64,000 nt of DNA from the NCBI RefSeq assembly GCF_032393985.1, contig NZ_CP135918.1, forward strand, positions 4,461,724 to 4,525,723, given 5' to 3'. This stretch comes from Fischerella sp. JS2 (GTDB lineage: Bacteria; Cyanobacteriota; Cyanobacteriia; Cyanobacteriales; Nostocaceae). Each line of letters starts with the position of its first letter. Within the stretch, counting starts at the first letter, position 1. The notes beneath the pieces were generated by a model, which did no database searches, was not told the origin of the DNA, and was given only the letters and a program-made list of their open reading frames with translations. Below are positions 45,469 through 54,536 of this stretch, in pieces. Made by a program: the position numbers and the translations under genes.

Positions 45469-45522
45469 CAAAAAAATAAACTCGGAATTCGGAAGTAAAA
45501 TCAACTCCGACTTCCGAATTCC
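45469..45522 (-). terminator. Rho-independent terminator of ndhH
   Basis: On the minus strand, just after the ndhH stop (45537), GGAATTCGGAAGT (45522-45510) pairs perfectly over 13 bp with ACTTCCGAATTCC (45496-45484) across a 13-base loop. Then GAGTTTATTTTTTTG gives the T-run (45477-45469). Stem, position and T-run all fit intrinsic termination. Confidence 0.85.
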
Positions 45523-45536
45523 AAAATCATAACTAA

Positions 45537-46721
45537 CTAGCGGTCTACAGAACCCATAATTACGTCGATACTGCCCAGAATTACTACAATATCCGCTACT
45601 TTCACGCCCCGCAGCAAATGAGGAAGAATTTGCAGGTTGTTATAATCTGCTGGGCGAATCTTCCACCGCCAAGGGAAGACGTTATCATCACCAATCAAAT
45701 AAATTCCTAATTCACCTTTACCGCTTTCTACACGGGAGTAAATTTCACCTTTGGGAATCTTAAAGGTAGGAGCAACTTTTTTGGCAATGTATTGATAATC
45801 AAAGTCATCCCACTCAGATTTTTTGCCCGCTTGCATCCGCTTCGCTTCTAGGTTCTCGTATGGACCGCCTGGAAGTCCTTTGATGGCCTGGCGAATAATT
45901 TTCACAGATTCCCGCATCTCCCGCATCCGCACCAAGTAACGGGCTAAGCAATCTCCGGCTGTTTCCCACTGTACTTCCCAATCGAAGTCATCATAGCATT
46001 CATAGTGGTCTACTTTCCGCAAATCCCACTTGACGCCAGATGCACGTAACATTGGGCCAGAAAGTCCCCAGTTAATTGCTTCTTCGCGGGTAATAGTACC
46101 AACACCTTCTACACGTCGACGGAAAATAGGATTATTGGTTACTAAGCGTTCATACTCATCTACTTTGGGTAAAAAGTAATCGCAGAAGTCTAGGCACTTA
46201 TCTACCCAACCATAGGGTAAGTCAACTGCCACTCCCCCAATGCGGAAGTAGTTGTTGTTGACCATGCGATAACCTGTAGCAGCTTCCCACAGGTCATAAA
46301 TCATTTCCCGTTCCCGGAACTGGTAGAAAAAGGGAGTTTGAGCGCCCACGTCAGCAAGGAAGGGGCCAAACCACAATAAATGGTTAGCGATGCGGTTTAA
46401 CTCCAGCATGATGACGCGAATGTAGCTGGCGCGTTTGGGGACGGTAATTCCTGCTAACTTTTCTGGGGCGTTGACTGTAACGGCTTCGTTAAACATACCC
46501 GCCGCATAGTCCCAGCGACTCACATAGGGGACATACTGGATATTAGTGCGGTTTTCCGCAATTTTTTCCATCCCCCTGTGTAGATAGCCAATTACCGGCT
46601 CACAATCAACAACGTCTTCGCCATCTAGAGTGACAATTAACCGCAGAACCCCGTGCATTGAAGGGTGATGAGGCCCCATGTTCAGCACCATTGGTTCAGT
46701 ACGGGTTTCTATTCTTGCCAT
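45537..46721 (-). CDS. ndhH: NAD(P)H-quinone oxidoreductase subunit H
   Basis: A protein of 394 residues, the normal length for cyanobacterial NdhH (49-kDa/NuoD homologue). Hallmarks: [18 protein letters not shown] (quinone-site His residues), [55 protein letters not shown] and the C-terminal [18 protein letters not shown]. It is part of the peripheral arm of the NDH-1 complex in thylakoid membranes, near the plastoquinone and N2 cluster, used in respiration, cyclic electron flow and CO2 uptake. A monocistronic gene on the minus strand, ending in a clear hairpin terminator, as often seen in cyanobacteria. Confidence 0.98.
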   Translation of the reverse strand: MARIETRTEPMVLNMGPHHPSMHGVLRLIVTLDGEDVVDCEPVIGYLHRGMEKIAENRTNIQYVPYVSRWDYAAGMFNEAVTVNAPEKLAGITVPKRASYIRVIMLELNRIANHLLWFGPFLADVGAQTPFFYQFREREMIYDLWEAATGYRMVNNNYFRIGGVAVDLPYGWVDKCLDFCDYFLPKVDEYERLVTNNPIFRRRVEGVGTITREEAINWGLSGPMLRASGVKWDLRKVDHYECYDDFDWEVQWETAGDCLARYLVRMREMRESVKIIRQAIKGLPGGPYENLEAKRMQAGKKSEWDDFDYQYIAKKVAPTFKIPKGEIYSRVESGKGELGIYLIGDDNVFPWRWKIRPADYNNLQILPHLLRGVKVADIVVILGSIDVIMGSVDR

Positions 46722-47170
46722 AGATTTCAGTGTTCTCCGGTTTGTGAACGATGAAGCCAGTGACCCCTACTTAAAAATTTAGTTGACGTTTTTGGTTTCG
46801 GGTGGCTTTTTGACGATATATTTGCTACTAATACACATAAATTCAACAACTTAGGATTGGAGAATTCATGCGTTTGCCTTGGATTCAACTAATCTAATTA
46901 TATTGAGATGGGTGTAGACAAGCCGATTTACACTAACAGAACTATCCATAGACATTCAAGAAGATTACCATAAGCTATCCTAGTGTTTTCTCACACCAAA
47001 TTCAAAAAGTGTAGTTTCAATCAGTGAACAGGCGTATGGTGTGGTGTTAAAGCAGACTAACGCTTTCGACCTATGAGTCGGGAACTTAAACCCAAACAAA
47101 GATGCGTTATTTCCTGATAACTGATAACTATATAACTGTTAAAGTTGTCTATTTTTATTGTCCAGTCAAG
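46722..47170. other. Divergent promoter region of ndhH and rsmH
   Basis: No gene seen. It contains the upstream regions of ndhH (minus) and rsmH (plus). TGATAACTGATAACTATATAAC at about 47117-47138 is a short direct repeat also used elsewhere in the window (near 48130). The frame of rsmH is open back to 47102 through this repeat but is probably not translated. Confidence 0.5.
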
Positions 47171-48067
47171 ATGAACTCTCATGCCTCTGAACCAATAGAT
47201 ATCGAAGAATCGGTTTTTTCCCATATTCCTGTTTTACCTCAAGCAGTGATTGAGGGTTTAGCGGTATGTGCAGGGGGACACTATCTTGATGTCACGGTGG
47301 GGGGTGGAGGTCACACTCGTTTAATTTTAGAAGCTGCGCCCGATGTACAAGTAACTGCTATTGATCAAGATGAGGATGCTTTAGCAGCAGCGCAAAAGGA
47401 ATTAGCAGAGTTTGGAGAACGCGTCACATTCATCCATACTAACTTTGCTGCTTACGAATTTCCACCTCTTACTTTTGCTGGTATTCTTGCTGATTTGGGA
47501 GTGAGTTCTCACCATCTGGATACAGCAAACAGAGGTTTTAGCTTTCGCCACGAAGCTAATTTGGATATGCGAATGAATCGGCAACAATCTCTAACAGCAG
47601 CAGATGTGATTAATGAGTGGGATGAAGCTGAATTAGCAGATATATTTTTTAAGTACGGGGAAGAAAGACTATCACGACGGATTGCTAAACGTATTGTCGA
47701 ACAGCGTCCTTTTGAAACTACCACAGAGTTAGCACAGGCGATCGCTTACAGTGTCCCCCCCAAATACCGTTATGGCAGAATTAATCCTGCTACTCGTGTT
47801 TTTCAAGCACTGCGAATTGTTGTTAACGACGAGTTAAAGTCTTTAGAATCCTTTCTAGATAAAGCACCACAAGCGCTTGTCCCTAGTGGCAGAATCGCGA
47901 TTATCAGTTTTCATAGCTTAGAAGACCGTTTGGTTAAACATGGTCTGAGGAATTCACCCCTATTGCAGGTTTTGACCAAAAAGCCGATTACAGCATATCA
48001 AGAAGAAATTGTCAATAACCCCCGTTCTCGTTCTGCAAAATTGAGAGTTGCCCAGAGGGTGGGGTGA
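47171..48067 (+). CDS. rsmH: 16S rRNA (cytosine-1402 N4) methyltransferase
   Basis: A protein of 298 residues from ATG 47171; an in-frame ATG at 47102 would add 23 residues of repeat-encoded sequence not seen in the family. Motifs: [15 protein letters not shown] at the start, SAM loop [57 protein letters not shown], and the C-terminal [17 protein letters not shown]. It methylates N4 of C1402 in 16S rRNA (formerly MraW). No cell-division (mra) cluster is here; cyanobacterial rsmH is usually outside one. Downstream lies G-rich satellite. Confidence 0.97.
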   Translation: MNSHASEPIDIEESVFSHIPVLPQAVIEGLAVCAGGHYLDVTVGGGGHTRLILEAAPDVQVTAIDQDEDALAAAQKELAEFGERVTFIHTNFAAYEFPPLTFAGILADLGVSSHHLDTANRGFSFRHEANLDMRMNRQQSLTAADVINEWDEAELADIFFKYGEERLSRRIAKRIVEQRPFETTTELAQAIAYSVPPKYRYGRINPATRVFQALRIVVNDELKSLESFLDKAPQALVPSGRIAIISFHSLEDRLVKHGLRNSPLLQVLTKKPITAYQEEIVNNPRSRSAKLRVAQRVG

Positions 48068-48200
48068 TGGGAGTGTGGGAGTGTGAGGGGTGTGAGGGGT
48101 GTGGGGGTGTAGTTCAATTATCAGTGATCAATAACTGATAACTGTTTACTGTAGCCTGCGGCAAGCCGCTACGCGTCTACACTGATTCCTAACTACTAAC
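48066..48200. repeat. GTGTGAGGG satellite and dispersed core
   Basis: Tandem GTGTGAGGGGTGTGAGG units (48072-48112), then a GCGGCAAGCCGCTACGCGTC core variant (about 48160-48179) followed by TACACTGATT. No coding. Confidence 0.75.
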
Positions 48201-48303
48201 CACTAACCAAAAACAAAAACTAATAGTCTTCAGTAAATGAGCATCGGAAGCGATACTGGTTCATAGGTACAATACACACACGAGATGAATTGGTATCAAA
48301 ATC

Positions 48304-49149
48304 TTGCAAAACCAGAAAATTGAACTACCTTATTTTGACCAACTTTTTGAAGACATTCGCCAAGGTAACACCGGTGTCATCAAAAGCTTTGGGCATCATG
48401 TACATTGGGGCTATTGGCAAAATCCCAACACAGCCGATGGTTCAATAGATGACTTTGCCAACGCCGCCGAAAATTTAACTCGACGAGTATGTGATGCAGG
48501 TAGTGCAGAGGATGGGCAGAAAATTTTAGATTGTGGTTGTGGTTTCGGTGGTACGATCGCCAGTCTCAGCGATCGCTTTACTAATATGCACCTCGTTGGC
48601 TTAAATATCGACCCCCGCCAACTTGCTAGGGCTAAAGAACTAGTCCAACCGCAAAATTCCAACTACATCGAATTTATAGAAGCAGATGCTTGTCAGCTAC
48701 CATTTGCAGATAACTCATTTGATTTGGTTTTAGCAGTAGAGTGCATATTTCATTTTCCTAGTCGCCAAAAATTCTTTCAAGAAGCATGGCGGGTGTTAAA
48801 ACCAGGGGGAAAACTTGCTTTGTGTGACTTTGTACCCCAAGAAGCTTTTTTGCCCATAATGCAATTTGGGTCTTATTTGATTCAACCCTTTTTGAGTAAC
48901 TTTTTCGGCTATGTTGACAGTAATATCACGCTAACCGCATACCGTAAGTTAGCTGAAAATACAGGATTTATATCAATACTAGAAGAAGATGTTACTCTGA
49001 ATACCTTACCAACATATCCGTTCCTGCGGCGATTACAAAGCATAGGGGAAAACGCACAAACAGACAGTTCCACAGTTATAGCTGAATGGGTGAGTCGTTT
49101 GCAGCTGATTCGTTATTTGATTCTCTCCTATCGCAAAAAAATTAACTAA
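48304..49149 (+). CDS. SAM-dependent class I methyltransferase
   Basis: A protein of 281 residues. The start is TTG 48304, since an in-frame stop lies just upstream and no ATG gives the conserved N-terminus. SAM motif I is ILDCGCGFGGTIASL, motif II region LVGLNIDPRQLARAKEL, then DACQLPFADNSFDLVLAVEC (motif post-II/III) and VLKPGGKLALCDFVPQE. Similar to methyltransferases of the sterol/tocopherol/ubiquinone type (UbiE/GMT superfamily), with the long N-terminal HHVHWGYWQNP segment typical of small-molecule C- or O-methyltransferases. The substrate is unknown. It is a single gene between satellites and a decayed region. Confidence 0.87.
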   Translation: MQNQKIELPYFDQLFEDIRQGNTGVIKSFGHHVHWGYWQNPNTADGSIDDFANAAENLTRRVCDAGSAEDGQKILDCGCGFGGTIASLSDRFTNMHLVGLNIDPRQLARAKELVQPQNSNYIEFIEADACQLPFADNSFDLVLAVECIFHFPSRQKFFQEAWRVLKPGGKLALCDFVPQEAFLPIMQFGSYLIQPFLSNFFGYVDSNITLTAYRKLAENTGFISILEEDVTLNTLPTYPFLRRLQSIGENAQTDSSTVIAEWVSRLQLIRYLILSYRKKIN

Positions 49150-49230
49150 ATAGATTGATATCAAACAGGAAAGCCTATATTAGTTGGTGAAGCAATAAAA
49201 TATAGCGATCACAAACACTAAGCTAATACT

Positions 49231-49302
49231 ATAACTCATTTTGGTATTATCTGTCCGGCAGCTCCTGGTCATCTCAACCCAATAACTGCTTTAGAGCGTC
49301 AC
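49231..49302 (+). pseudogene. Remnant of a GT1 (MGT-type) glycosyltransferase N-terminus
   Basis: Translation from ATA 49231 gives THFGIICPAAPGHLNPITAL then ERHLVG, the typical first strand and glycine-His loop (PxxGHLNP) of UDP-glycosyltransferases of the macrolide type. The start codon would be ATA instead of ATG, and a stop follows at about 49360. No other part of the gene is visible before 49630. A small fossil of a lost gene. Confidence 0.55.
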
Positions 49303-49629
49303 CTGGTTGGGGCTTCTCACCTGATAGACATGTGGAATTTGAGTTTCACCTACTAGGGTGATTCATTTGGGTGAAGACGAATAGCAAGTATCAATTCCAA
49401 TATAAATTATGTAGTCATGTTTACTTCTACTGCAAACATACCTCTGTTGGAACATGAAGATATATCTATTGAATGATGCTAAATATAAAAGTCTGTTGCT
49501 AATTTTCTCTTAATAAAAGTATAAATGTAGCAATAGCTATTAACTGCCAATTTTTTCGTCATCAATCAAAAATTGCAAGGCAAAAATGGTTCTCTACAGC
49601 ATTAGTAATGCTAAAGTGGCAAGAAATTC
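49303..49629. other. Spacer before the lytic transglycosylase gene
   Basis: AT-rich; no gene or repeat of note after the GT1 fragment. Confidence 0.5.
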
Positions 49630-51846
49630 ATGTCAAATTTTCAGCGGGTCTCAATGCTGAAGAAGCTACAGAAAAAACAAATATCTATCATTGTGGGTGC
49701 AGGAGTTTGTGCCTTTCTGGCTGGGGCAATGGTTTCAGCCCCTCAGATAGGAAAATATCTGGGGCAATGGCTCAAACAATTTAACAATCAGCCAGAACAA
49801 CTGACAGAAGCCAATAAAGCAGAATCAGCTGTTTTTTCTTTGGTACTGCAATCTCCTGGGGAAAGAGCAGCAAAACTTGAAGAATTAGCCAAAGGGTTTC
49901 CATCACAAGACCGGAATCGCGCTCGTTATTTGCTGGCGAGTGATTTGATTGAACGCAAGGAAGCCAAAGAGGCGTTAAGTTTGCTGGAGGGGCTAGAGAA
50001 GGACTATCCGCGACTAGCCCCCTACATTTTGCTGAAAAAGGCCCAGGCATATGACATTTTAGGAGAAGCAGGTAAAGCCTCAGATAATAGACAGACAGTC
50101 GTAAAAAATTATCCTAAACATCCAGCCAGTGTGAAAGCCCTCTATTTAATAGCACTGCCTGAGTATCACCAAAAAGCGATCGCTGCTTTTCCTTCCCATC
50201 CCCTAACGTGGGATATTATTCGTAAGCGGTTGGCAGAAAATCCTAATCAGCCACAATTACAATTAATTTTGGCAAAACACGCCTATGATCAACCAGCAAT
50301 TATTCCCGTCTTAGATGCTTTAAATAAAAATACTAATTTAAAGCCAGAAGAATGGGAAATTGTTGCTAATGCCTACTGGGAAAATAATCAATTTGCTAAA
50401 GCAGCAAATGCCTACGCGAAATCAAACAAGACGCCTCGTAACCTCTATCGCATAGCCCGGGGATTGCAGATAGATGGTAAACAAGATCAAGCGATCGCCA
50501 CCTATAAAAAACTACTCACTACTTTCCCAGAAGCCCAACAAACAGGTACTGCCTTACTGCGTTTAGCAGAAATGAACAAACCGCGTCAAAATGCTCTGCC
50601 TTATCTTGACCAAGTCATCAGTAAATTCCCTGATCTGGCAGGAGAAGCGCTGTTAGCAAAAGTCAAAATTTTGCAAGCTCAAAATAACACTGAAGGAGCA
50701 AATGCAGCACTGCAATTACTTATTAGCCAGTATGGAAATACTGAAGAAGCGGCAGAATATCGGTGGAAAATGGCATTAGAAAAAGCTAAAGCCAAAGATT
50801 ACCAAGCTGCATGGCAATGGGCAGAACCCATTCCTACTACTAATCCTGACAGTATTTTGGCTCCGAGAGCAGGTTTTTGGGTCGGGAGATGGGCAACAAA
50901 TTTAGGGAAAATGCAGGAGGCTAAACAGGCTTACGAGTATGTAATTAGTAACTTTCCCCAATCCTACTATGCATGGCGTTCGGCAGTAACTTTGGGGCTA
51001 AATGTCGGCAACTTCAACAACGTCCGTCAGTTAACACCAGAAGTAGTTCCCCTTGTACGTCCTGTACCCACAGCCGGTTCTGAAACCTTCAAAGAATTAT
51101 ATCTGCTTGGTCAAGACCGTGATGCTTGGTTGCAGTGGCAAGCTGAATTTCAAAACAAAGCCCAACCTACGGTAGCAGAACAATTTACTGAGGGTTTAAT
51201 GCTGCTCACCCAAGGAGAAAATTTACTGGGAATTGACAAAATCTCTAAATTAGAAGACAGAGAAAAACCAGAAGAAAAAGCTGAGTATGAAGCTTTAAGC
51301 AAAAAAATTATCTACTGGCAAGCACGTTATCCCTTTCCTTATCTCAAAGAAATAGAATATTGGTCAAAGCAACGTCAGCTAAATCCCTTACTGGTAACAG
51401 CATTGATTCGTCAAGAGTCACGGTTTCAGCCAAAAATTAAATCTGTTGCTAATGCAACTGGCTTAATGCAGGTATTGCCAGATACAGCTAAATGGATTGC
51501 TCCTCAAATTAAAGAGGATAGTAAAAAAATTAACCTTGAAGACCCCAACGACAATATCATGTTGGGTACTTGGTATTTAGATCACACTCACCAGCAATAC
51601 GGTAATAACTCGTTGTTAGCGATCGCTAGTTACAATGCCGGACCCGGTAATGTTGCTAAGTGGTTGCGAACCATACCAACACAAGATCCAGATGAATTTG
51701 TCGAACTCATACCCTTTGACGAGACTAAAAATTATGTACGTCAAGTATTTGGCAACTACTGGAATTATTTACGACTTTATAATCCCGAAATTTCCCGGTT
51801 AGTAAGGCAATACTCAGCCAAGCACCCACAATTGCCACAGCAGTAA
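49630..51846 (+). CDS. Soluble lytic transglycosylase with TPR-like helical region
   Basis: A protein of 738 residues. The start is ATG 49630; ATG 49654 is an alternative. The N-terminus has a signal anchor (ISIIVGAGVCAFLAGAMV). Residues about 60-540 are a helical superhelix of TPR-like repeats (YLLASDLIERKEAKEALSLL, FPEAQQTGTALLRLAEMN), like the U-shaped domain of Slt70. The C-terminal SLT domain holds catalytic Glu 596 in TALIRQESRFQPKIKS, then SVANATGLMQVLPDTAKWIA and LLAIASYNAGPGNVAKWL. It cleaves peptidoglycan glycan strands between MurNAc and GlcNAc with anhydro-product formation, in the periplasm. Slightly longer than E. coli Slt, as usual for cyanobacteria. Confidence 0.94.
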   Translation: MSNFQRVSMLKKLQKKQISIIVGAGVCAFLAGAMVSAPQIGKYLGQWLKQFNNQPEQLTEANKAESAVFSLVLQSPGERAAKLEELAKGFPSQDRNRARYLLASDLIERKEAKEALSLLEGLEKDYPRLAPYILLKKAQAYDILGEAGKASDNRQTVVKNYPKHPASVKALYLIALPEYHQKAIAAFPSHPLTWDIIRKRLAENPNQPQLQLILAKHAYDQPAIIPVLDALNKNTNLKPEEWEIVANAYWENNQFAKAANAYAKSNKTPRNLYRIARGLQIDGKQDQAIATYKKLLTTFPEAQQTGTALLRLAEMNKPRQNALPYLDQVISKFPDLAGEALLAKVKILQAQNNTEGANAALQLLISQYGNTEEAAEYRWKMALEKAKAKDYQAAWQWAEPIPTTNPDSILAPRAGFWVGRWATNLGKMQEAKQAYEYVISNFPQSYYAWRSAVTLGLNVGNFNNVRQLTPEVVPLVRPVPTAGSETFKELYLLGQDRDAWLQWQAEFQNKAQPTVAEQFTEGLMLLTQGENLLGIDKISKLEDREKPEEKAEYEALSKKIIYWQARYPFPYLKEIEYWSKQRQLNPLLVTALIRQESRFQPKIKSVANATGLMQVLPDTAKWIAPQIKEDSKKINLEDPNDNIMLGTWYLDHTHQQYGNNSLLAIASYNAGPGNVAKWLRTIPTQDPDEFVELIPFDETKNYVRQVFGNYWNYLRLYNPEISRLVRQYSAKHPQLPQQ

Positions 51847-51849
51847 GGT

Positions 51850-52200
51850 AATGGGGATTGGGAGGATACGGCAGACAAGGAGGACAAGGAGGGCACGGGA
51901 GACAAAGAAACAATTTTTCTGCCTTGTTTTCCTGGTCTTACTGTACTAACTAGTCCTTTAGCACCTAGCCCTGACGATTATAAATCGCGGCTATACAAAC
52001 ACGCGTCTCTCCGGGTTCGCAGTCGCTACTGGTGTTCAACTGAACGTCTTTGCTGGCGGATGCAAAAAGCTTCTAAATACCGACCGGAGTCAAAATAAAG
52101 CGATCGCAATGTCCGCAATAAGCGAATATCAACGATGGGCGTGAGGAGTGTGTAGACACGCAAGTGGCTTCCCGTAGGGTGGAGTGTGGGGAGTAGAGAT
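51850..52200. repeat. Spacer with GGACAAGGA satellite and dispersed cores
   Basis: GACAAGGAGGACAAGGAGGG (51873-51892) and related units; TATAAATCGCGGCTATACAA (about 51979-51998), a common dispersed repeat type; core variant TGTAGACACGCAAGTGGCTT (52151-52170) followed by CCCGTAGGG. No gene. Confidence 0.7.
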
Positions 52201-52246
52201 GTTTTCCTTGTCCTCCTTGTCCTTCCTTGTCCTCCTTGTCTTCTCG

Positions 52247-52677
52247 TTGCTGTTGCCAAAACTGGAAACTGTGCTGAAAATGTTCTGAGGCTGAGTCAAT
52301 GCGATCGCAAATATAATCTTCTAAGCCAAAAACAAATTCCAAGCTGGCATTTAAATCGGGTTCTATGCTGACTCCCCGGCTTTGCAAGTCTGTGATTGCA
52401 TAACGAACAATGCCGATGGTTGATTATTAGTAAGTTGTAGATGAATAGCAGTGTAGACATTAATAACATTGTGGGGCAGAGCGACCTGATGAATTTGATA
52501 GCCTGCTAAGTATTCATCTTGGAGTCGTTGCAGCATTTGTTCTCGCAAGATGCCATAGTTGCAGCATACCAAAACTAGAGAAAATTGACCTTGCGAAAAA
52601 GCGATCGCTCTTCCTAAACTCTTCAGAGAGTTTTCGTTAGCTGCGGTTATATCTGCTGGTGGGTTTCCTGCAACCAT
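52247..52677 (-). pseudogene. Internally deleted NTPase/TPR protein gene
   Basis: From ATG 52677 (minus) the frame gives SLKSLGRAIAFSQGQFSLVL then VCCNYGILREQMLQRL and PSALFV, the N-terminal part of a large cyanobacterial protein class with an NTPase-like region followed by TPRs. A jump then occurs near 52400 to another frame reading YAITDLQSRGVSIEPDLNAS then LEFVFGLEDY and HFQHSFQFWQQQ, a much later part of the same class. The middle is deleted, and after WQQQ (about 52247) the frame runs into GGACAAGGA satellite. Not functional. The recognition of the class is from memory of similar proteins, not from a search. Confidence 0.72.
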
Positions 52678-53125
52678 GATTTAAACTTTAGGGTTTCTGC
52701 TAAAACTGGGTTGACGGCAAACCAAGCCCCCTGATGATTGCGGTACTCAAATACAAACAAGCTTGCAACTAAGTATAGTATTTAATATTACCGTTTACTC
52801 TTTGCTATTGGATAACTTGAAAGATTAAGTCCCACTCATGGGAGTTGATGGCATTGGTGCGATAATCGCAGTATTTTTGAATCACCAGTTACACGCAATC
52901 CCTCTCAAAAGGAGGATTTTGTTCTCGCAAATAATCAAACAGCAGTCCGAGCAAACCTTACACGTGACCACCACTGATTAAGCACAGCCAATCCAAAGTA
53001 TCCGGGTTATCAAACACCTCTGATATTAAATTTAACCTCTCTTCTCAACTTTTGGCCGTGAATACCCGAAGCTAAAATCATTTGTCGCATCAAGTCCACT
53101 CCGCCCCCAAGCGGTATTATAGTTG
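52647..53125 (-). pseudogene. Decayed AAA-type ATPase gene (C-terminal part)
   Basis: In one minus-strand frame, with stops marked as breaks: VFDNPDTLDWLCLISGGHV / GLLGLLFDYLREQNPPFERD / LVIQKYCDYRTNAINSHEWD then LIFQVIQ, and after a frameshift near 52765, LFVFEYRNHQGAWFAVNPVL then AETLKFKSWLQE, ending at TAA 52649-52647. The order and wording match the C-terminal half of a cyanobacterial AAA ATPase class. Upstream, IPLGGGVDLMRQMILASG is also recognisable. At least four stops and one frameshift make it a pseudogene. Its end overlaps the start of the next decayed gene (ATG 52677), as in an operon. Confidence 0.72.
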
Positions 53126-53353
53126 GGCGCGATCATTAGAAAATCAGGACTTATGCACTCAAACGAAAAATAAAATATTTGCTTTGGGCGTTGGGGTGTG
53201 GAGAGACCTTTGCAGTTGACTAACTGATTTTCAAATAAGCGTAACTATTAGTTATGCTTTATACTTCTTATGATTATAATAAATTTAATAGTAGAGCAAG
53301 GCATGAATTAATATAATGTAAATAGTTTTATAAAAATATAAATAGGAAAACAA

Positions 53354-54025
53354 ATGACACGCGGTTTTATCATTTTTAAAGATAAATTATCATACATTCA
53401 AAATCAAGCAGAAACGCTAGAAAGATGCCTAAATCAACCAGATAATAAAGATACAGAAAAAGCAGCAATCTTAGAAGTAATTAATATTAATAAAGCTCTA
53501 AGTCAACGTAAAAATGACTTAGAAAAACGTTTAAATGAGCTTGAATTAATTCAGCACAAACTGAAGGAATGTTCTGCAATATTACAAAAAATTAGAAATA
53601 AAATAGAGGAAAGACAAGAATCCAATTTTAACAAGGATATAATTTTAAATTGGATTAACTATAATTTTCTGGTTAAAGAAATTGCAGAAAATAACCAACA
53701 TCCAATCAAGCATAAAGAAGAAAATACAAAAACTTGGAAACCATTTATAGATGCTCATATATCTTTGTATATGTTCATCAAACAAGCAGAGGGTGGATAC
53801 TCTAAACCTGAAGATGAAGAGGTGCAATACATCATAGAAGAAGCCCTAAAATACGCTTTGAAAGCACTTATTGATACGGGGCTAAGACTAAATTTTTTGC
53901 CCAACGAAGCTATTGAAAATCTCAATTTAGAAGAGATAACACCTAAAGAACCAAAAACTGTGTTAATCTTTTTGTTGTCTGTAAAAAAATGGGATTTGGT
54001 TTACAAAAAGCTTGCAGAATCATAA
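53354..54025 (+). CDS. Coiled-coil protein overlapping a Doc toxin gene; candidate antitoxin
   Basis: A protein of 223 residues; family not recognised. AGGA (53344-53347) precedes the ATG, and TATAAT-like hexamers lie at 53275 and 53312. Residues about 20-95 are charged and helical with heptad leucines (INKALSQRKNDLEKRLNELE), a likely coiled coil. The second half (WKPFIDAHISLYMFIKQAEG, YIIEEALKYALKALIDTGLR) is helical and acidic. The stop codon lies inside the next gene: the Doc-family frame starts at TTG 54012, overlapping by 14 bp, so the two are translationally coupled. The position, upstream of and overlapping a toxin, is that of an antitoxin, but the sequence looks unlike Phd or other known Doc partners. 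Function is inferred only from context. Confidence 0.78.
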   Translation: MTRGFIIFKDKLSYIQNQAETLERCLNQPDNKDTEKAAILEVININKALSQRKNDLEKRLNELELIQHKLKECSAILQKIRNKIEERQESNFNKDIILNWINYNFLVKEIAENNQHPIKHKEENTKTWKPFIDAHISLYMFIKQAEGGYSKPEDEEVQYIIEEALKYALKALIDTGLRLNFLPNEAIENLNLEEITPKEPKTVLIFLLSVKKWDLVYKKLAES

Positions 54026-54368
54026 TTTTATCAAAAAATCAGATGTCATAAAAATTCATGACAAACTTATTGAGAAATATGGAGGCAACCCAGGATTTCT
54101 CAATGAAGGTTTACTCAGCTCTGCGCTGTCCATGCCCGAAATGTCTTTTGGGGGAGAACTGTTACACCCTACGATTGTTGAGCAAGCAGCAGCTTATTTT
54201 TTTCATATATCTAAGAACCATGCCTTTGTAGATGGAAATAAAAGAACCGCATTTGCGGTCATGGTAACTTTTTTGAATTTAAATAATTACGAACTGGAAA
54301 TCTCAGATGATAATGCCTATAGACTAGCAATAAAAGTTGTTGAGAATGAAGTATCTAAAGAAGATTGA
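54012..54368 (+). CDS. Doc (death-on-curing) family Fic-fold toxin
   Basis: 118 residues from TTG 54012; no ATG is available in frame near the start. The Fic core motif is HAFVDGNKRTA (70-80), the Doc variant with His 70, Asn 76, Lys 77 and Arg 78. Upstream, GGNPGFLNEGLLSSALSMPE and ELLHPTIVEQAAAYFFHISK are typical Doc segments. Doc of phage P1 phosphorylates EF-Tu using ATP; other members AMPylate targets. The frame after the TGA stop (54366-54368) reads YLILREYIKEIE before the next stop, resembling a Doc C-terminal helix, so the stop may have trimmed the protein. Its partner is the overlapping 223-residue gene. Confidence 0.88.
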   Translation: MQNHNFIKKSDVIKIHDKLIEKYGGNPGFLNEGLLSSALSMPEMSFGGELLHPTIVEQAAAYFFHISKNHAFVDGNKRTAFAVMVTFLNLNNYELEISDDNAYRLAIKVVENEVSKED

Positions 54369-54536
54369 TACTTAATACTTCGAGAATATATAAAAGAAAT
54401 TGAATGAGTAGAGTAAAAGTGGCAATATTTACAGGACTTACACACTGTAACAAGTGACGGTGCAGCAAGAGCGATCACTATGTGATTACGAGAATCGCTG
54501 AGTGTGAATAAAATTTGACTTCAATCAATATCCTCT

